Source of the DNA: Thermoplasmata archaeon
GTDB lineage: Archaea; Thermoplasmatota; Thermoplasmata; Lutacidiplasmatales; UBA184
Assembly: GCA_021828085.1 (NCBI GenBank)
Contig: JAKATE010000015.1
Location: 1-21,843 of the forward strand
Reading direction: 5' to 3'
DNA length: 21,843 bases
Both the position numbers and the translations under genes were made by a program. Positions within the stretch are counted from its first letter, which is position 1. The number at the start of each line of letters is the position of its first letter. Positions 1-7,411 of this stretch are shown one piece after another. The notes under the pieces were generated by a model that saw nothing but the letters and a program-made list of their open reading frames with translations, was not told where the DNA came from and searched no databases.

Positions 1-54
1 AGCGGTCCCCCGATCACCCGGGGAGGCCCGTTACGGAGGCCCTCCCTTCCACAC

Positions 55-71
55 CCCCGAACTGCTCGGGG
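55..71. other. GC-rich hairpin before the first gene
   Basis: A perfect 6-bp inverted repeat, CCCCGA and TCGGGG, is separated by five bases. It has no T-tract, so it is not a clear terminator. It may be the 3' structure of a gene upstream of the window, or chance in GC-rich DNA. Confidence 0.25.
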
Positions 72-91
72 ACCGTCGGTTCCTCGGGACC

Positions 92-101
92 CTACTAATA
101 G
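92..101 (+). promoter_or_regulatory. TATA-like element before the UPF0145 gene
   Basis: The AT-rich island CTACTAATAG stands out in GC-rich surroundings. Its centre lies about 26 bp before the ATG at 123, which is the usual archaeal TATA-to-start-site distance, so the mRNA is probably leaderless. No Shine-Dalgarno sequence precedes the ATG. Confidence 0.5.
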
Positions 102-122
102 ACGGGGAAGTTCCCTCCTCCT

Positions 123-530
123 ATGTCCGCTCCTTCGGCGCCGGAGAGTCCCCAGGAGACCTACGCTCCTCCCCGTGACCTGATCGTCGTGACCACCCCG
201 TACGTCCCGGGTCATCAGATCACGAAGGTCATCGGGGCCACTTTCGGCCTGATCGTGAGGTCCCGGGGCCTCGGTCAGAACATCGGGGCCTACTTCCGGA
301 GCTGGGCCGGTGGAGAGATCAAGCTGTACACCCAGCTCCTGGAGCAGGTGCGGCACCAGGCCATCCAACGCCTCTGCGATCATGCCCGAAGCCTGGGAGC
401 GAACGCGGTGGTGTCAGTGGGGTTCGACACCTCCGAGATGATGGGCACCATGACCGAGGTCTTCGCGTACGGGACGGCGGTGGTGATCGAACCGGACCGT
501 GTCACGGCTCAGCCGGTCTCCCTGCATTGA
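123..530 (+). CDS. UPF0145 / YbjQ-family protein
   Basis: The 135-residue product matches the YbjQ/UPF0145 family, small proteins reported to form oligomeric rings. Their role is not established, and databases often label them heavy-metal binding. Family features are the opening strand (LIVVTTPYVPGH), a central region with VIGATFGLIVRSR and IGAYFRSWAGGEI, a helix that includes EQVRHQAIQRLCDHA, and the characteristic GANAVVSVGFDTSE followed by a strand ending in AYGTAVVIEP. About 17 N-terminal residues rich in Pro, Ser and Ala precede the conserved core. The start is chosen because ATG 123 sits about 26 bp after a TATA-like element. The protein appears cytosolic, with no signal peptide or membrane segment. 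It seems to be transcribed alone, since the next gene has its own AT-rich site. Confidence 0.85.
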   Translation: MSAPSAPESPQETYAPPRDLIVVTTPYVPGHQITKVIGATFGLIVRSRGLGQNIGAYFRSWAGGEIKLYTQLLEQVRHQAIQRLCDHARSLGANAVVSVGFDTSEMMGTMTEVFAYGTAVVIEPDRVTAQPVSLH

Positions 531-612
531 GCCCGAGCCTCGTCCGACCTGCCGGAGACTCCGAGCCTTGGCCCCCGATCCGCGCCTCTACTCGATCCGT
601 ATCCCCGGAGCC

Positions 613-623
613 AAACATCTTTA
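613..623 (+). promoter_or_regulatory. Possible TATA-like element before the glycosylase-like gene
   Basis: AAACATCTTTA is the only AT-rich run between the UPF0145 stop and the ATG at 672. Its centre is about 53 bp before that ATG, which would give a leader of roughly 25 nt. Confidence 0.35.
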
Positions 624-671
624 GGGCGGGGCCGTCGCCCTCCTGGTGTTCCCCCCCGCCCGGGGCCGATC

Positions 672-1445
672 ATGCAGACGTTCCTCCCCTTCCCTAGCCT
701 CTCCGGGTCCGCCCGGGTCCTGGATTCCCGGCGCCTTGGGAAGCAGCGCCTGGAGGCCCTGACGATCCTCCGCGTCCTCGGCGGAGAGATCCGCGGGTGG
801 CGCTCCCATCCCGCCGTCCTGATGTGGGCCCGGCACCGTCGGGCCCTCGCGCGTTACGGGGTCGAGATCTGTCGCGAGTGGAAGAGACGCGGCTTCCAGG
901 ACCAGCTGGAGGCGGAGTTCCGAAGGCGTGTGCACCGGATACCTCTGGAGAGGTCTCTCCGCCTACCGCCCTGGTTCGGGAGCCCTGCGCTGCACGCCAG
1001 CCATCGATCGAACCTCCTTCGGAAGGATCCGCTCTGGTACGGTCGGTACGGCTGGACGGAAGGAACGGGATTGCCCTACGTCTGGCCGGTCCGGTCGGAG
1101 CGCTTGCCGGAAGGGCGAAAGTCGCCCATCGGTTCGAGGCCGCTCCTCCGAGGTCGGGAGGCCCACCAGACCAGCTCCTCCCCCGTTTCCCTCGAGCGAC
1201 GGAAGGGACGCCAGCAGGGCCAACGCCGGTCGCGCCGCGGGGACGCCCGGCTCCCGGAGGTCCCCTCGAGGCCCCGACGCTCCCTACGGGGATCCTCACC
1301 CCTCCCCGGCCCCGGAAACGCCGGGCCCGTCGAAGAACCGGATGATCGCTCGGTCCGTAGCCCCCCCCGGCGCGCGCTTCCGGCGCGTCCCGGCCGGGCA
1401 CTCCGCCCCCCGGCCGGGCCCGTTCGGCCCCGTTCCCGACCATGA
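672..1445 (+). CDS. Pyrimidine dimer DNA glycosylase-like protein (MSMEG_6728-type) with long basic tail
   Basis: Residues 1-140 match the family annotated in actinobacteria as MSMEG_6728-like and related to pyrimidine dimer DNA glycosylase (endonuclease V). The family-typical segments are MQTFLPFP at the N-terminus, VLDSRRLGKQRLEAL, HPAVLMW, CREWKRRGF, LHASHRSNLLRKDPLWYG and a terminal LPYVWPV. Known relatives end close to that YVWP motif. Here the frame runs on for about 117 residues rich in Arg, Pro, Ser and Gly with no recognisable fold. The tail may be a disordered nucleic-acid-binding extension, or the frame may simply lack stops because of the GC content. The stop overlaps the ATG of the next gene (ATGA at 1442-1445), which favours real translation to that point. 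A role in DNA repair is inferred from family annotation, and I did not verify catalytic residues. Confidence 0.75.
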   Translation: MQTFLPFPSLSGSARVLDSRRLGKQRLEALTILRVLGGEIRGWRSHPAVLMWARHRRALARYGVEICREWKRRGFQDQLEAEFRRRVHRIPLERSLRLPPWFGSPALHASHRSNLLRKDPLWYGRYGWTEGTGLPYVWPVRSERLPEGRKSPIGSRPLLRGREAHQTSSSPVSLERRKGRQQGQRRSRRGDARLPEVPSRPRRSLRGSSPLPGPGNAGPVEEPDDRSVRSPPRRALPARPGRALRPPAGPVRPRSRP

Positions 1446-2458
1446 GCGCCCCCCCGAACCGCGCCCCCGTCCTCATCGCCGGAGGGACCGGTTTCGTGGG
1501 AAGGCCGTTGCTCGAGGCGTGGCGAGCCCGTGAGTTCCCTCTGCGCATACTCTCCCGAAGGCGTGAGCCGTCCCTTCCCCCCGGGGTGGAGAGTTGGACC
1601 GCCGACCTGAGGAGCGACCTCCCGCCGGCGGAGGCTTTCGAGGGGGTTCGGCTCGCCTACTATCTGGTCCACTCGCTCGGACGTGGGACGGAGGACGGAT
1701 TCGCGGCGGCGGACCGAAGGGCTGCAGACAACTTCGCGGCGGCGGCCTCGCGCGCCGGGCTCGAGCGGATCATCTACTTGGGCGGATTAGGGGAGGGGGA
1801 GGGTTCCCGGTCGGCCCATCTTCGCAGCCGGTCAGAGGTGGCGGACCGCCTGAAACGCTCGGGAGCCGCGGTCACGGTCCTGCGGAGCGGCGTGGTCCTC
1901 GGGAACGGCGGGTCCTCCTTCGAGATGCTCGTGCAGCTCGTTGAGCGGCTCCCGGTGATGGTCTGCCCCCGCTGGGTGTCCCTGAACACCCAGCCCATCG
2001 CCCGCACCGACCTGGTCCAGTACCTTCTCCGGGCCGGGGAAGAGACCTCGGTGGCCGGGCTGACCCTGGACGTGGGAGGACCGGAGGTGGTCCCATACTG
2101 GCGGTTGATGCAGATGGTGGGGGATCTCCTCGGCCGTCGGCCCTGGATCGTGCTGGTCCCCTGGCTCACCCCTTCGCTCTCCTCGCACTGGGTGGGCCTC
2201 ATCACGCGCGTGCCCAGCTCCCTCGCCCGCCCGTTGGTGGACGGACTGTACGAGGAGGCAGTCTGTCGCGACCGGCGCGCGGAGCGTCTCCTTCCTTTCT
2301 CCCGCGAGCCCTTGGAGCTCACGCTCCAGCGGGAGATCCGTCAACGGTATCCCCCGGCGCATCGCCTCGGCCGCGTCTCGCCCGGGAGGCAGCGTCTCCT
2401 GGTGTTGCCGGGGATCCCCTTCCCCTCCTCCTCCGCACCCTCACCGGGCCACGCGTAA
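1442..2458 (+). CDS. NAD(P)-binding atypical SDR, YbjT-like
   Basis: This 338-residue protein has an N-terminal Rossmann fold. The dinucleotide motif GGTGFVG lies at residues 14-20, the acidic strand end (WTADLRSD) is near residues 50-60, and the YYLVHSLG segment is typical of YbjT-like NAD(P)H-binding proteins. IIYLGGLG, VLRSGVVLG and a QPIARTDLVQYL segment follow in the usual order. The classical Tyr-x3-Lys pair of extended SDRs is not evident, as in atypical SDRs, so it may be a redox-sensing or reductase-like protein of unknown substrate. Its ATG overlaps the preceding stop as ATGA, implying translational coupling to the glycosylase-like gene. The last 25 or so residues are Pro/Ser-rich and probably unstructured. 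The family assignment is firm; the substrate is unknown. Confidence 0.8.
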   Translation: MSAPPNRAPVLIAGGTGFVGRPLLEAWRAREFPLRILSRRREPSLPPGVESWTADLRSDLPPAEAFEGVRLAYYLVHSLGRGTEDGFAAADRRAADNFAAAASRAGLERIIYLGGLGEGEGSRSAHLRSRSEVADRLKRSGAAVTVLRSGVVLGNGGSSFEMLVQLVERLPVMVCPRWVSLNTQPIARTDLVQYLLRAGEETSVAGLTLDVGGPEVVPYWRLMQMVGDLLGRRPWIVLVPWLTPSLSSHWVGLITRVPSSLARPLVDGLYEEAVCRDRRAERLLPFSREPLELTLQREIRQRYPPAHRLGRVSPGRQRLLVLPGIPFPSSSAPSPGHA

Positions 2459-2799
2459 CCCGACGTCCCGCGGCAGTCCTTCCGAGCACGTTACGGCGGT
2501 CACGTCGAGGCAGAGAGAAGCCCGGACCGGGGCGAACGTAGGGAGGCGACCTCCGACCGTGGCGGGCAGGCGCGGAACGCTTCCCGGCGCCCCCCGGACA
2601 CTTCCGGGGAGAGGGAGCCGCGAGAGATCGTGCCGAGCGAGCACGGCATGCCTTCCCCTCTCCGGGGCGAGGACCCCGGTCTCTCCTGTCCCGGAAAGCG
2701 CCCCCCCGACCCGATGGTCGAACCCACGAGGGGCCGGCAAGTCCCCTACTACTCTTTCGACGGCGAGAGGTTTCAAACCCCCCTCGCTCCGTCGGAACC
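2459..2799. other. 341-bp non-coding stretch with GC-rich hairpins
   Basis: I find no convincing gene here; the frames that cross it are overlaps of flanking genes. It contains two perfect hairpins. One is CCCCGGA/TCCGGGG with a 4-base loop at 2592-2609. The other is CCGGGG/CCCCGG with a 6-base loop at 2662-2679. A longer-range stem, GGAGAGGG at 2608-2615 with CCCTCTCC at 2656-2663, encloses a small TGCCG/CGGCA stem. I see no tRNA T-arm, no RNase P RNA core and no SRP RNA domain IV motif. It could hold a structured RNA, a terminator region for the SDR gene, or only the oxidase promoter. Confidence 0.4.
2769..2778 (+). promoter_or_regulatory. TATA-like element for the oxidase operon
   Basis: GGTTTCAAAC is centred about 26 bp before the GTG at 2800. 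This spacing fits a leaderless transcript and supports that start codon. Confidence 0.4.
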
Positions 2800-5505
2800 G
2801 TGCCGCCGGATCCTCCCCGTCGCTCGGTCCTCACGGAAGAGGGGGTCACGGGGGACTACTTCCAGAAGCCCCCCGCCCTCATCCAGTTCCTGGACCAGAC
2901 CGAGGAGGCCATCCGGTCCCGGCTGTCGCGGCTCAAGCTCTTCGACAGGGTCTTCCTGCTCCAGCGCGACTGGATGACCCGGATCACCATGCTCATGGTG
3001 ATCTTCTCCCTGCTCTGGGGGGCCGTTGGCGGCTTCGACATCTTCGGCTTCCAGTCCCAGGTCGTTGGCTGGACGCAGCTCAGCACCATCCACCTCTCCA
3101 ACGAGGAGATCTACTCGGCGGTCACCCTGCACGGGATCCGGATGCTCTTCGGGTTCACCCAGCAGCTCGAGATGGCGATCTTCGGGCTGCTTCTCGTCAA
3201 CGCGCTGAGCCTGACGCCGCGCCACAAGTGGCGGCTCTACACCTCCGTGGGTCTCATCAACCTCTCCATCCTGCTCTTCCAGGGACCGGTCTACCTCTTC
3301 CCCTTCAACGACAACTACTTCCCGGCCATCGGCTGGTACTTCCTCAACCCGCTCGGCGTGAACGGCGTCAGCCTCTACGTGGTGAGCCCGCTGTGGTACC
3401 TGGGCTGGTTCGCCCTCTGCGCCTCGGTCTTCCTCTGGTGCTGGTGGATGGTGAGCCACCTGAGGACCTGGTGGCAGACCCGGGCCACTCGCGTGGCGGG
3501 GGAGCGGCTACCGGTCTTCCTGCTCTTCCTGATCATCACCATCGTCCTCATCGTCGTGAGCTACCTTCCCCTCGTCGTCTCCACGGTCTGGGACGTGGGG
3601 AGCGCCTACCTGGGCTGGCCCGTCGACGCGCTCGCCAACCAGGTCATCTTCTGGCTCTTCGGGCACGGGATCGTCTACGTCCTCTTCTTGCTCCCCGTCA
3701 CCGGGCTCTACCTGCTCATCCCCATCCTCGCCCGACGCCCGGTCTACTCGTACCGCTGGGCGGTCGTGGCCGCGATCCTCTTCGTCGTCCTCACCCCGAC
3801 CCTGGGCATCCACCACCTCTACCTCACGCCGCTTCCGAGCTGGGCCGTCTGGCTCACCATGGTCCTCAGCTTCGCCATCATCGTGCCCAGCGCGATCACG
3901 TTCTTCTCGCTCTGGATGACGCTCAAGGGCGTCCCCGCCTCCCAGTGGGAATGGAACGCCGTCTCCTTGTTCACCCTGCTGAGCTTCGGCGGCTCCATCG
4001 CCGGGGGTCTTTCGGGACCGGTGCTCGCCACCGTCCCTTGGAACGCGGACCTGCACAACTCGCTGTTCGTCCTGAGCCACTTCCACGCCATCACCATCCT
4101 GTCCATCGTCACCGGCGCCTACGCCCTCCTCTACGCCTTCTTCCCCATCCTGACCGGCCGATCGTGGTTCTCCGCCTCCCTCGCCCGGCTCCACTTCCTT
4201 TTCACCGCGGTCGGCGGGGTGGGCGTCGTCCTCGCCATGGATCAGCTGGGGAGCCTGGGGCTGCTGCGGCGGTCGTTCATCATCCCCGAGCTCCCCGCGG
4301 TGACGTACGGGAACCTGTTCCTCTACGCCGCCATGATCGTCATCCTAGTGGGGCAGCTGTTCTTCCTCCTGAACGGCTTCCTCACCGTCTTCCGGGGTAC
4401 GCTCTTCTCCGCCCCCGGGCTCAGCTTCGACGAGGCCGTGCGCAAGGCGGCCCAATCCACCGCCTTCCGTCGGGCTCGAAAGCCCTTCCACGACCTCCCC
4501 TTCGTCCGGAAGGTCCCGCACGCCCGGCGGGACCGGACCGAGAAAATCTGGGTGGGGGTGCTCTCCTCCCTGTTGGTCATCGTGCTCCTGGTCTACACCC
4601 CCTCCGCCTTCTCCACCTCCAACGCCATCGGGACGCCGGGCCACTACCCTACGGGGACCGAGTTCATCTCCGCCGACGGACGCCAGTACTACTGGGCGGT
4701 CCAGGAGACCGGCGCGGTCAACGGCACTTACGACAACGTCTTCGTCGCGTACGCCGGGCAGTGGGTGAACATCAACGCCACCGCCCAGGGGGCCACGCAG
4801 GAGCTCTATCTGCCCTTCCGCAGCCAGCCGGTAGTGGCCGCCCAGGTCGTTCCCGGCGCGACGAGCTACGCGCTCTTCCAGGCTCCCACCACCCCCGGGG
4901 TCTATGGGATGCCGGACGGGGAGTACGACGGGCCGTGGTTCGGACAGGACGTCTCAGCGCTCATCGTCCTTCCGGATCCGGGGAACGTCCCCTCCCTCGC
5001 CGCCTTCCAGGCGAACGGCGGGGCCGGGGACCTGTACGATCCGCCGGTCCTTTCCGCCGCGCGCGCGAGCCTGGTCGGGAACGGGGAGGGCGTGTTCAAC
5101 TTCTCCGTCCCCGGGCCCACGCTCACCGCCTCCACCGGCCCGGTGGAGATCCGCTGGACGATCCCTCTCGCGTCCATCGGGATCTCCAACTATCTGGTGA
5201 ACGTGACCAGCACGAACCCCTCCCAGCAGCAACAGTACGTCATTGACCACAACTACACGCTCCCGTTCCGCTTTGGGCTCTGGGAGGTGAACGCCTCGCG
5301 GGGGCCGCTGCTCGTGACCGACGGACCGCTGGAGATCAACGCTCCGGAGACGACGCGGGCCTCCCTCGGCCCGGGGGTCTATCTTTACGGGGTCACCCAG
5401 CCGATCTCCTATTCCTACAATCCGTCGGGGGAGTCGGGGGGGAGCACGGGGACGCAGAGAGGCTACGTCATGGGGCTCTGGGGCGTGCTGTGGGTGAGCG
5501 GATGA
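2800..5505 (+). CDS. Heme-copper oxidase, fused subunits I and II, lacking CuA ligands
   Basis: This 901-residue membrane protein is a terminal oxidase reducing O2 to water. The subunit I part (to about residue 540) has many transmembrane helices and all metal ligands. His111 (LHGIRM) and His429 should bind the low-spin heme. His427 of SHFH should bind the high-spin heme. His289 (GHGIVY), His338 and His339 should bind CuB, with Tyr293 as the cross-linked tyrosine. The usual Pro of HPxVY is Gly. One helix near 584-608 leads into an external cupredoxin-like domain (about 615-730). At its CuA loop (PDGEYDGPWFGQD) the two Cys, the His and the Met positions are Asp706, Asp710, Phe714 and Asp717, so CuA cannot form. 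This suggests a quinol-type oxidase, as with Sulfolobus SoxA. About 170 further beta-rich residues with N-x-S/T sequons follow. The GTG start is supported by the TATA spacing. Confidence 0.9.
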   Translation: MPPDPPRRSVLTEEGVTGDYFQKPPALIQFLDQTEEAIRSRLSRLKLFDRVFLLQRDWMTRITMLMVIFSLLWGAVGGFDIFGFQSQVVGWTQLSTIHLSNEEIYSAVTLHGIRMLFGFTQQLEMAIFGLLLVNALSLTPRHKWRLYTSVGLINLSILLFQGPVYLFPFNDNYFPAIGWYFLNPLGVNGVSLYVVSPLWYLGWFALCASVFLWCWWMVSHLRTWWQTRATRVAGERLPVFLLFLIITIVLIVVSYLPLVVSTVWDVGSAYLGWPVDALANQVIFWLFGHGIVYVLFLLPVTGLYLLIPILARRPVYSYRWAVVAAILFVVLTPTLGIHHLYLTPLPSWAVWLTMVLSFAIIVPSAITFFSLWMTLKGVPASQWEWNAVSLFTLLSFGGSIAGGLSGPVLATVPWNADLHNSLFVLSHFHAITILSIVTGAYALLYAFFPILTGRSWFSASLARLHFLFTAVGGVGVVLAMDQLGSLGLLRRSFIIPELPAVTYGNLFLYAAMIVILVGQLFFLLNGFLTVFRGTLFSAPGLSFDEAVRKAAQSTAFRRARKPFHDLPFVRKVPHARRDRTEKIWVGVLSSLLVIVLLVYTPSAFSTSNAIGTPGHYPTGTEFISADGRQYYWAVQETGAVNGTYDNVFVAYAGQWVNINATAQGATQELYLPFRSQPVVAAQVVPGATSYALFQAPTTPGVYGMPDGEYDGPWFGQDVSALIVLPDPGNVPSLAAFQANGGAGDLYDPPVLSAARASLVGNGEGVFNFSVPGPTLTASTGPVEIRWTIPLASIGISNYLVNVTSTNPSQQQQYVIDHNYTLPFRFGLWEVNASRGPLLVTDGPLEINAPETTRASLGPGVYLYGVTQPISYSYNPSGESGGSTGTQRGYVMGLWGVLWVSG

Positions 5506-5732
5506 GCGGGGAGGAACCCCGGGGGAGCGGGCCCGTCGGCAACCCGTGGTCGACCCCTTTCGCGATCTTCGGCTACGCCCTGCTCGTCGCCTGCTCCTTC
5601 GCCCTCTACGAGATGGCCTACTACGCCGGGGAACCGGCGCTCGCCTCGGCGACCATCGGGACCGTGGGCGGGATCGTGGTCGCGGTCATCGCCTTCTTCG
5701 TCATCGGCCTGACCGGTCCCCCCAACGAGTGA
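5502..5732 (+). CDS. Small two-helix membrane protein, putative oxidase accessory subunit
   Basis: The product has 76 residues. A short polar N-terminus rich in Gly, Pro and Glu is followed by two predicted transmembrane helices at about 19-41 (AIFGYALLVACSFALYEMAY) and 50-71, ending in a short hydrophilic tail. The ATG overlaps the oxidase stop as ATGA (5502-5505), so it is probably translationally coupled and made in step with the oxidase. A GTG at 5490 in the same frame is possible but less attractive. I do not recognise a family. By size, topology and position it is comparable to the small subunit IV/CoxD-like polypeptides of other heme-copper oxidases, which is inference from context only. 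Confidence 0.7.
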   Translation: MSGEEPRGSGPVGNPWSTPFAIFGYALLVACSFALYEMAYYAGEPALASATIGTVGGIVVAVIAFFVIGLTGPPNE

Positions 5733-5835
5733 GCCTCCCACCGGTCCCCAGGGCCGTTCACAGGAGCCGGACGGAGCGGCCCCCGGTCCGGCCCATCCCC
5801 GGTCAGCCTCATCTTCACCGGCCCCTCCGCCGAAC

Positions 5836-6597
5836 GTGCCGGAGTTCGACCGTGTCGCCCCCCACTACGACGAGACGCGGCTTCCCCCGAGCGAAGGAGA
5901 GCTTCGGGCGGTCATCGAGGGGCTCGGGGGAGCCCGAGACGTTCTCGACGCCGGGGTGGGCACCGGTCGGTTCGCCCGTCCCCTCCTAGAGGCCGGTTTC
6001 CAGGTCTGCGGGGTCGATCTCTCGCGCGGGATGCTCGCCCGGGCCCGGGCCAAGGGGCTCCCCCGGCTCGTGCGGGGGACGCTCCTCCGGCTCCCTTTCC
6101 GGGACCGCGCGTTCGACGCGGCGCTGGTGGTGCACGTGCTCCAGCTCGTTCCCGATCCGTTCCCGGTGCTCCGGGAGCTCTCTCGGGTCTCCCGGGGTCT
6201 CGTGCTCGCCTACCTTCCCGGACCCCACGGAGGGGGACGGCTCGGCCCGGTTCGCCGCCGCTACCGGGAGATCGCCGGCGAGCTTGGAACCCCCATCGCT
6301 CCCCGCGCGCGCTACTGGGAGAACGGGGACCGGATCGCGCGCCACTGCCCTCCCACCCAGCTCACCACGCTCGAGCTCCCCTCCTCCGCCCGAAGGAGAC
6401 CCGGGGAGGAATGGCAGTGGCGCACTTTCGGTGGGCTCATTGATGTCCCCGAGGAGGTGCACGAGCAAATCGTGGAGCGGCTCCGCGCCGAGGGCCTCCT
6501 CGAGGAGCCCCGGGAGCGACCTCGACCACGCGAGGTCCGGCTGGCGGTCTGGGAAGGGGAGGCCCTCGAGGCGAGACTGCGGGAAAGCCCGGTCTGA
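5836..6597 (+). CDS. Class I SAM-dependent methyltransferase
   Basis: The product has 253 residues. The UbiE/methyltransferase-11-like core shows motif I at about 37-48 (VLDAGVGTGRFA), the acidic strand-2 end (CGVDLS, about 58-63) and a following GMLARARAKG helix. RLPFRDRAFDAALVVHVLQLV then gives the typical motif II-III region. The C-terminal third is charged and contains a WQWRTFGGLIDVPEE segment I cannot place. The substrate is unknown; a small molecule such as a quinone or lipid precursor is possible for this fold. The frame begins at GTG 5836 just before PEFDRVAPHYDE, which matches the usual start of these proteins (F-D-x-x-A-x-x-Y-D). No strong TATA-like site or Shine-Dalgarno sequence is visible. 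It begins a run of three methyltransferase genes. Confidence 0.8.
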   Translation: MPEFDRVAPHYDETRLPPSEGELRAVIEGLGGARDVLDAGVGTGRFARPLLEAGFQVCGVDLSRGMLARARAKGLPRLVRGTLLRLPFRDRAFDAALVVHVLQLVPDPFPVLRELSRVSRGLVLAYLPGPHGGGRLGPVRRRYREIAGELGTPIAPRARYWENGDRIARHCPPTQLTTLELPSSARRRPGEEWQWRTFGGLIDVPEEVHEQIVERLRAEGLLEEPRERPRPREVRLAVWEGEALEARLRESPV

Positions 6598-6671
6598 TCC
6601 CCCCGGGACCGGAGACAGGTCCGCCCGCCCCCGCTCTCCCCAGGTTCCACGAGGGGGTCGCAGGTCGGGGC

Positions 6672-6680
6672 AACATTATG
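6672..6680 (+). promoter_or_regulatory. TATA-like element before rlmE
   Basis: AACATTATG is an isolated AT-rich site centred about 30 bp before the ATG at 6707. It would give a leader of only a few bases and would serve rlmE and the coupled pcm. Confidence 0.45.
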
Positions 6681-6706
6681 CTCGCCCGGACCCTGTCCCT
6701 CCTCTC

Positions 6707-7411
6707 ATGGGACGACGTTGGAGCGCCGAACGCCGACGGGATCCCTACCACCGGGCGGCGATGCGCCAGGGGCTTCGCTCGCGGGCCGCTTTCAAGCTCC
6801 TCGAGCTCATCGAACGCCACCAGCTCATTCGGACGGGGGACCGGGTCTTGGACCTGGGCGCCTCCCCGGGCGGCTGGAGCGTCATCGCGCTCCAGGCCAC
6901 CGGACCCCAGGGGATCGTGGTGGCCGTGGATGTCCGGGCCTTCGAGGAGACCGACGGGGTGCGCTTCGTGCATGGACGAGTCGGGGATCCCCGCCTGCTC
7001 GTGCGACTGGGGAAGGAGCCCTTCGATGTGGTCCTCTCCGACATGTCCCCCTCCCTGAGCGGAGCCTACTCGACGGACCACGCCCGCAGCGTCGAACTGG
7101 TCCGGGAGGGGTTTGCGCTGGCCCGTCGGGTGCTGCGCCCGGGGGGAACCTTCGTGGCCAAGGTCTTCCAGGGGGACCTCATCCCCTCGCTCCGGGAGGA
7201 GCTCTCCCCGGCCTTCGGTCGGCTCTTCGCCACCAAGCCGAGGGCCTCCCGGGAAGCCTCCTCCGAGCAGTACCTCATCGGGGTCGGTTTCCGGGGAGGG
7301 TTGCTCGGACCCGGCCCACCGCGGTCTCTGCCGAACACGACCCCGCCGGGGGAAGCAGGGCGCCCGGACCCTCCCCCCCGCATCGACGTAGCCTCGGCCC
7401 GACGGCCTTGA
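6707..7411 (+). CDS. rlmE: FtsJ/RlmE-family RNA 2'-O-methyltransferase
   Basis: This 234-residue RrmJ/FtsJ-family enzyme transfers a methyl group from SAM to a ribose 2'-OH, in 23S rRNA for RlmE proper. The sequence carries the family hallmarks in order: RSRAAFKLLEL with the first catalytic Lys, DLGASPGGWS (SAM motif I), SDMSPSLSG with the catalytic Asp, FVAKVFQG with the second Lys, and SSEQYLIG with the Glu. The K-D-K-E tetrad is therefore complete. After about residue 195 there is a Pro/Arg-rich tail of about 38 residues not typical of the core. ATG 6707 is chosen because the protein then begins with the basic YHRAA segment usual for the family, and a TATA-like element lies about 30 bp upstream. 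The stop shares bases with the TTG start of pcm. A tRNA target is an alternative. Confidence 0.88.
   Translation: MGRRWSAERRRDPYHRAAMRQGLRSRAAFKLLELIERHQLIRTGDRVLDLGASPGGWSVIALQATGPQGIVVAVDVRAFEETDGVRFVHGRVGDPRLLVRLGKEPFDVVLSDMSPSLSGAYSTDHARSVELVREGFALARRVLRPGGTFVAKVFQGDLIPSLREELSPAFGRLFATKPRASREASSEQYLIGVGFRGGLLGPGPPRSLPNTTPPGEAGRPDPPPRIDVASARRP

Noticed and set aside
2714..2735. A tRNA T-arm-like GGTCGAACCC sequence
   Set aside because: No matching acceptor stem, anticodon arm or D-arm can be drawn around it.
2559..5246. An 895-residue open frame overlapping the oxidase gene on the same strand
   Set aside because: It is a shadow frame kept open by high GC. Its product is full of Arg, Pro, His and Gly with no membrane pattern, while the other frame encodes a clear oxidase.
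6718..7407. Upstream extension of the pcm frame, suggesting a longer fusion protein
   Set aside because: The extension lies fully inside rlmE in another frame and is low-complexity. The PIMT homology starts after 7408.
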